From contig JAPTOF010000020.1 of NCBI GenBank assembly GCA_028554755.1, forward strand, positions 5,275,001-5,339,000: a stretch of 64,000 bases of DNA, read 5' to 3'. How positions within the stretch are numbered: the stretch's first letter is position 1; each line of letters starts with the position of its first letter. Below, one piece after another: positions 59,179 to 64,000 of the stretch. This DNA is from Cordia subcordata. Its lineage: Eukaryota > Streptophyta > Magnoliopsida > Boraginales > Cordiaceae. The notes beneath the pieces were generated by a model. It had not been told where the DNA came from. It made no database searches and saw only the letters and a list, made by a program, of their open reading frames with translations. The position numbers and the translations under genes were made by a program.

Positions 59179-60745
59179 GGGTAAATTGCATAATTGCTCC
59201 CTGTGGTTTATGAAATGTGAATGCTAACCCTTGTAATTTAGAAATTATCTAATTCACCCTTTTATGGTTTTGAGATAATGCACATGCCCCCTAAAGCTAA
59301 TGGTCGTTAGTTTTTTAACAATTGCGGTGCAAAATGTCTAATCTGGCCTTTCACACTTGCCCAAGTTGCAACTAGTTTAGGGGTATAATGTGCACATTTC
59401 CAAAATCGAGGGGTGATGAAAATGAAAAAAATTAAAAAGAAAATAACCTCCACAAAGTGCTAAAATGGGGGGAAAATAAAAATAATAATGATAATAACAG
59501 AAGATTCCATATTCTTAGTCTCATTTTTTTTGCACAATAAGCATGTAACAAGTTATACCAGAAAGTTTCTTCAGTAGAAATTATGCATATCCCAATTTCA
59601 ACAATATTTTATAGAATGTCTAGAAGCGCTTGTTTAAGAATTATTTCACCTTGTATGTAATTCCTCTTTATTATTTTCCTTTTTTTTCTTTTTCTGGTAG
59701 AAGTCCAGGAAGTAAGCTCTTGAAGTTTAGAAAATGTTTCTACATTGTTTAATTCTTTGAAGCTGAACAATTACCCTCTCACCTGCTTGACTAGGAATTA
59801 GTAATTAACAAACACAGAGTTCTAAAATGGAAGCAATTCAACATAATTTGGAAAAGAATAAAAAGAGAGAGAGAGAAAAAAAAAAAAAGCTTGAAGGTGG
59901 TGTAGCCACAAAGTTCATGGTGAATTGGCCTAAGGGCTGTTTTGGTTGGTGTGGGGCTTGTCATCAGAGTCGGAGCAGCACAAGGAATGCAATGGTGACT
60001 ATGTTGCGACATGGCATGGCCGAAATCATCAAAGGTGGAAGCTTGGAAGGTGGCGACCATTGCCATTCATGGTGGACGTGGCTTGGCCGAAATCATTGCG
60101 GGTGGAAGCTTGGAAAGTGGCGGCCATTGCCATTCATGGTGGACGGAGCTCAAAGTTTTCAAAGCTTGCATGGAATATGTCGTTAAATCCCCAACAACAA
60201 AAGGAACGCGTTGATAACGTTAATACGGTGTGAGGTTGCCGAGGATGGTAACGGCGCAAGCTTGAAGGTGCACCAATGGTGTTCTCGCGGTAGAGTGAGA
60301 CAAAAATGGCACAAAGATGGAGAGGCGTCGGAGGGTTGCCGGTTGGTGGTGAATGTGGTAGTGGTTCCAATCGAAGATCAGATGGTTGGATGGTTGTGTG
60401 CAATTGAAGCTTGGGTCATGGGTTTTTTCTTTTAGGTTGTTTGTTGTAGGTCTCATAAAGAAGAAGTTGACTTTCTTTTTTTTTTTTAAGTTTTTATAAT
60501 AATTTTATTTTAACATTTATTAGGGGTAAAATAGTCTATTCATCATATTTTAAATCAAAATAAACAAATGCATCTCATTATGCATGTGTGAAGCTCAAAT
60601 CTTGTTATCTAGGACACAAATGCTAACGGAAGGAGTCTTATGTGCACTCTTGCTAAAGTTATAAGGGTGCCTTAGCTAATTTTATAATAATGAAATATGT
60701 AGTGTACATTTTGAAAATTACAGGGGATAATTATACAATTCACCC
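59179..60745. mobile_element. MULE-like (Pack-MULE type) element with GC-rich interior
   Basis: Long inverted ends: GGGTAAATTGCATAATTGCT at 59179 matches the reverse complement of the segment ending at 60745 (GGGTGAATTGTATAATTATC), and the similarity continues patchily for 100-200 bp on each side. The flanks AAAAATCAA (59170-59178) and AAAAAGAAA (60746-60754) could be an imperfect 9-bp target duplication, the size made by Mutator-like transposases. The interior (about 59890-60440) is strikingly GC-rich for this window and open on several frames, but no transposase and no recognised protein was found. It is therefore a non-autonomous element that probably carries a captured gene fragment. Confidence 0.7.
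60018..60150. repeat. 67-bp tandem repeat inside the MULE-like element
   Basis: GGCCGAAATCATYRMRGGTG then GAAGCTTGGAARGTGGCGRCC and ATTGCCATTCATGGTGGACG occurs at 60018 and 60085 (period 67). Because 67 is not a multiple of 3, the two copies are read in different frames. Confidence 0.88.
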
Positions 60746-61023
60746 AAAAAGAAATTCTTAATTTGAAAAGGTTAAAATACGAATAACACAAATTGCAGTG
60801 TAAATACCAGAATAGCAGTTCTTTTAATACGCAGAAGATTTTGTATACCAAAATTGGAAGAACAGTTCTGTATTATAAAGACTCTAAAAAAGCCTAAATG
60901 AGGATGGCGGCCCAAAATTGAGTGCGCCTGTTACTTTAGATGGCAACGACTCGGCAGATCAATTTCTTTCCCTAGTCGTATTCTTGGAATTTCTTTCCCT
61001 TACTTTTGCCTTTTATACAATTA

Positions 61024-62106
61024 CTAGTGTAACGCCCGTACCACAAACGGATTGCGAAATATGTGATTGGTTTTTCTAAAAAATAGAGTTTTTTTTATAT
61101 TAATCTAAACATTGCTATCAAATTATATTTTAAGAATTAAGTAAACATGGATTCGTATAGAAAATACAATTTATGTTTCTTTTTTAATACTAACTATCCT
61201 AATTCAATAATAGTTTTACTTCTACAAATGAATTAAACTTAAATAAATATAGATCGTCTTTTCTTTTTCCAAACAAAACCTTCATTTTCTTTTTTTTTAC
61301 TTTCTGAATTTAAGTATCATATTTAATTACTGTAGATATTTTATAAGGAAAATTATTGTTATTAGTGAATAAGAACACTAATAATTTTACAGATAAGAAC
61401 ACACATAAAAAGCACAAGTAAATTTTGAAAGATAAAAAGTAAACGAAATATTAAGATGAGTACATGGATATCAAGTTATCTAGGAATTAAGAAATACCTT
61501 ATACCAATTTTGCGTTAAAAGATCGTTTTGGAAGAAATGATAGATACGATACTGAAGTTTCAAAAGAAGACATTAATCAAAGGGACAAAATAAAATTAAA
61601 AAGCCGAAAGATCTACCGTGTGTAATGGCGTATGTGGATGAAAGTTTCACTCAAAAAAATAATATAGAATATAGGATATGAATATAAAAAATATACGAAT
61701 AAAAAAGGGATTTTGTCGATATTAGCCCACACTCAAATTACTATATATAACATTATACAATAATGATGTATTAAGTAAATTGCAATAATTTCTGATTATA
61801 GTAATAGAAAATAATTAAAATTAGTAACGATTTGATAACAATCAAATTGGAGAGTTGCTATAGATATCTGTAACTAATCTAGATTGTATGTCATAATTCT
61901 TGAATGTAATATATAAATATTAAAATAAATTAGTAAATCAATGTAAATCTCACTAAATAAAACAAAATCATTTACTCATCAAATATAACGGTTGATATCA
62001 TTGTAATGTAAGAGAGTTACGTGACAAAAAGATTTTAAGAATGCTATTTGTGTGACACTTGTCATTATTATATTACAAAGAGTTCTTTTATATAATATAG
62101 TATAAA
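61024..62106 (-). mobile_element. Non-autonomous Helitron, ~1.08 kb, copy 2 (inverted)
   Basis: On the minus strand it starts TTTATACTATATTATATAAA (first C changed to T, preceded by A) and ends CGTTACACTAG at 61024 followed by T. It aligns throughout with copy 1 at 53052-54138 but is diverged, and its terminal hairpin is weaker (CCGT...ACGG). The two copies face opposite ways about 6.9 kb apart. Confidence 0.82.
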
Positions 62107-64000
62107 TATCTATATTTTACAATTCTCTCTATTCTTTTTTTTTAAATGTAATTTCATAAAATCTTCTCAAGATTTTTTCACAAAAATGTCAAGATATAAC
62201 GAGTAATAGTTGATGTGTTATAAAGATTGACGTGCGTGAATTGTGGCAATTCTCTGACCAAAACAAAAAAAGATTTGGGGGCAAGATATGCATTATTCGG
62301 CAACTGAGAGAATATACAAAATGCTTCCATAAAACGTTTTAGGTTGTGAACCTTATATCATCTACTTTAAAGACTGTGCACTCACTAAGTACTGTACATT
62401 TTCAATAAACAAATATCATAAAAATTATGAACAAATATGTCAATTAAATTATTTACAACTTTTTTTTTACTATTTAATTATAATTTATTAGTTCACCACT
62501 TAATATATTTTTGTTCACCACTCTTTTATGCACACATACACAAAAACACATTCACGTACACAGACCCACACGATATTAATATTGTAAACAGACACTATTA
62601 AGATTCTGAACAAATAGTATCAATATGGTAAACAAATCTGAGAGAGGAAGGGGAAGTATGATACGAAAGAGTATGGTATGAATTACGGTAAGATTGAATA
62701 AATTATACCAAATAAATTAAGTTCAAACAATAAATTATCTATTGTCCACGCCCCAATAAATTATAAATTATACCGAAATCCCCATAAATCAGCCGAGCTA
62801 ATTAAAGTACTTCATTGCATAATGAATTGCATCTGCCATATATATATCGCATGTACCCACAAATCAGCCAAATCGGCTCTAATTTAGTAATAAAAATATG
62901 AGAATCTCCAAATTATATAATTTACCATGAATGCGGATGACAAATTACCGTACATCTTTATGTATCCACAATTAATGACCCATTATAATTTACGTAATAG
63001 AAAGATTGATGTGCGTGATTGATGGGAATTCGTATATCGTTTCCACACCCCCCCCCCCCCCCCCCCCGTCCCCTTTCCACGGTCCTCCTCTTTTCTTGAG
63101 TTTGTATTGATTTTTTTTTTTTTTTTGTGTTGATTGGTTTTCAATTATAAAATCATTCTTATCCATAATTCATGACCCATTGTAACATGGGAATGATTGA
63201 GTACATTAGATTTTTTTTTTTAATGCATGAAAGCAAAGATAATTTTATTATGTGATTTAGCAAAGGAAAAAAAGCCCTTCTGATCACATGTGTTTCCCAA
63301 ATAATGAAAATTTTCGGCTTTAATATGTCTTTGAAAATGATTTTTTTATTCGAAAGTGATTAATTTTTTTCTTTTATATTTATAAAAGGATGGTACAATT
63401 ATTAGTTCATTATTTTTCTCTCCATGGAGTGTATTGGGACACCTTATTAATTTCTTGCGATTTTGTGGTCCAAACTCAAGGGAGTGTAATATATATACGA
63501 GTCAAATTAGCAACTCACATATGTCCATAATCTATACTATATATAAAAGTTTTAATTTTCTTAGTATTGTAAAAGTGCCACGTCAAAGCTATTATGAGAG
63601 TGCCATGTTAGTATTTACATGGCATGATTTTTTTTATCATTTTACTTTCTATTATTTCTTATCTTTATGAATACACATTATTAGCTTTAATTGAGATTTT
63701 TTTTAAAAAAAAAATGGTCAATCAATTAATACTTAACATAAAATTCATTTGTGAACTTCAATAAGTTTGCTTCATATCTATTATTTATATATATTATTAG
63801 TATTACACATTTCATTTTCAATCAATTAATTCTTAAAATAATATTCATTTGTAAACTTTAAAAGATTAAATCCGAGTAAGTTTAACGTTACTATTAAAGA
63901 ATACTTTTTTGAGTATTATGAAAGTGTCATATAAGTGGTTATATGACAGTAGTTATTTTATTATTAATTTATACAATAAATTTTATTTATTTTATGTTCA
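62107..64000. other. AT-rich noncoding right end of the window
   Basis: No gene found. It contains a C20 homopolymer at 63048-63067. A Helitron-like 5' end on the plus strand, TCTATACTATATATAAAAGT preceded by A, starts at 63531; its 3' end must lie beyond the window if it is real. Confidence 0.5.

Noticed and set aside
59827..60456. Up to seven overlapping open frames on both strands in the MULE-like element
   Set aside because: GC-rich sequence with few stops plus an out-of-frame 67-bp repeat produces them; none resembles a known protein.
1..64000. LTR retrotransposon or integrated pararetrovirus
   Set aside because: No paired long terminal repeats, primer-binding site, gag/protease/reverse transcriptase core or viral signature was seen; only one isolated RNase H relic.
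1..64000. tRNA, rRNA, CRISPR array or bacterial-type defence system
   Set aside because: No cloverleaf, rRNA motif or regularly spaced repeat array was recognised; the sequence is plant nuclear DNA.

Overview
This is plant nuclear DNA, almost certainly from a eudicot. The background is AT-rich, genes have many short exons with GT..AG introns, there are two intronless PLS-type pentatricopeptide-repeat (PPR) genes, and plant-type Helitrons, an Au-like SINE, MITEs and microsatellites are present. No rRNA, tRNA, CRISPR array or bacterial-style operon was seen. All homology calls come from reading translations and from memory of protein families; no search was run.

Left half, genic (3.2-33.6 kb): two convergent PPR genes (3237-5351 + and 7172-9601 -), then a ClpF-type chloroplast Clp-protease adaptor (10879-13910 -, 8 coding exons), a relic RNase H domain from a retroelement (15.5-16.0 kb), a 14-exon GDAP2-like gene with macro plus CRAL-TRIO/Sec14 domains (16442-23174 -), and an F-box/ankyrin locus (27697-33.6 kb, -). 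From memory, the best Arabidopsis matches alternate between two places: At2g03380 (PPR), At2g03390 (ClpF) and At2g03430 (gankyrin-like) on one side, At1g69350 (PPR) and At1g69340 (macro/Sec14) on the other. This is the pattern expected of an ancestral gene order that Arabidopsis split between two duplicated segments.

The F-box/ankyrin locus is the most unusual thing here. An F-box/FBA reading frame runs directly, within one exon, into gankyrin-like ankyrin exons. The ankyrin exons with their introns are present twice in tandem. Every splice phase allows one continuous F-box plus double-ankyrin transcript ending in a clear gankyrin C-terminus. The F-box exon is, however, broken by an exact 62-bp tandem duplication and a 1-nt deletion that together shift the frame.

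Right half, transposon-rich (34-64 kb): minus-strand Helitron-like elements lie head-to-tail (3' CTAG ends at 34984, 41237 and 44408; 5' ends near 41236, 44407, 48660 and 50847). They carry captured exons, including pieces of a DUF707 gene (39.6-40.5 kb), a Rho GDP-dissociation inhibitor exon (46.0-46.2 kb) and several unrecognised but well-spliced exons. Further right are an inverted pair of ~1.08-kb Helitrons (53052-54138 + and 61024-62106 -), a MULE-like element with a GC-rich interior (59179-60745), two copies of a decayed Lys/Glu-rich coding relic (34.4 and 52.5 kb) and many simple and tandem repeats. No intact gene was found to the right of about 33.6 kb.
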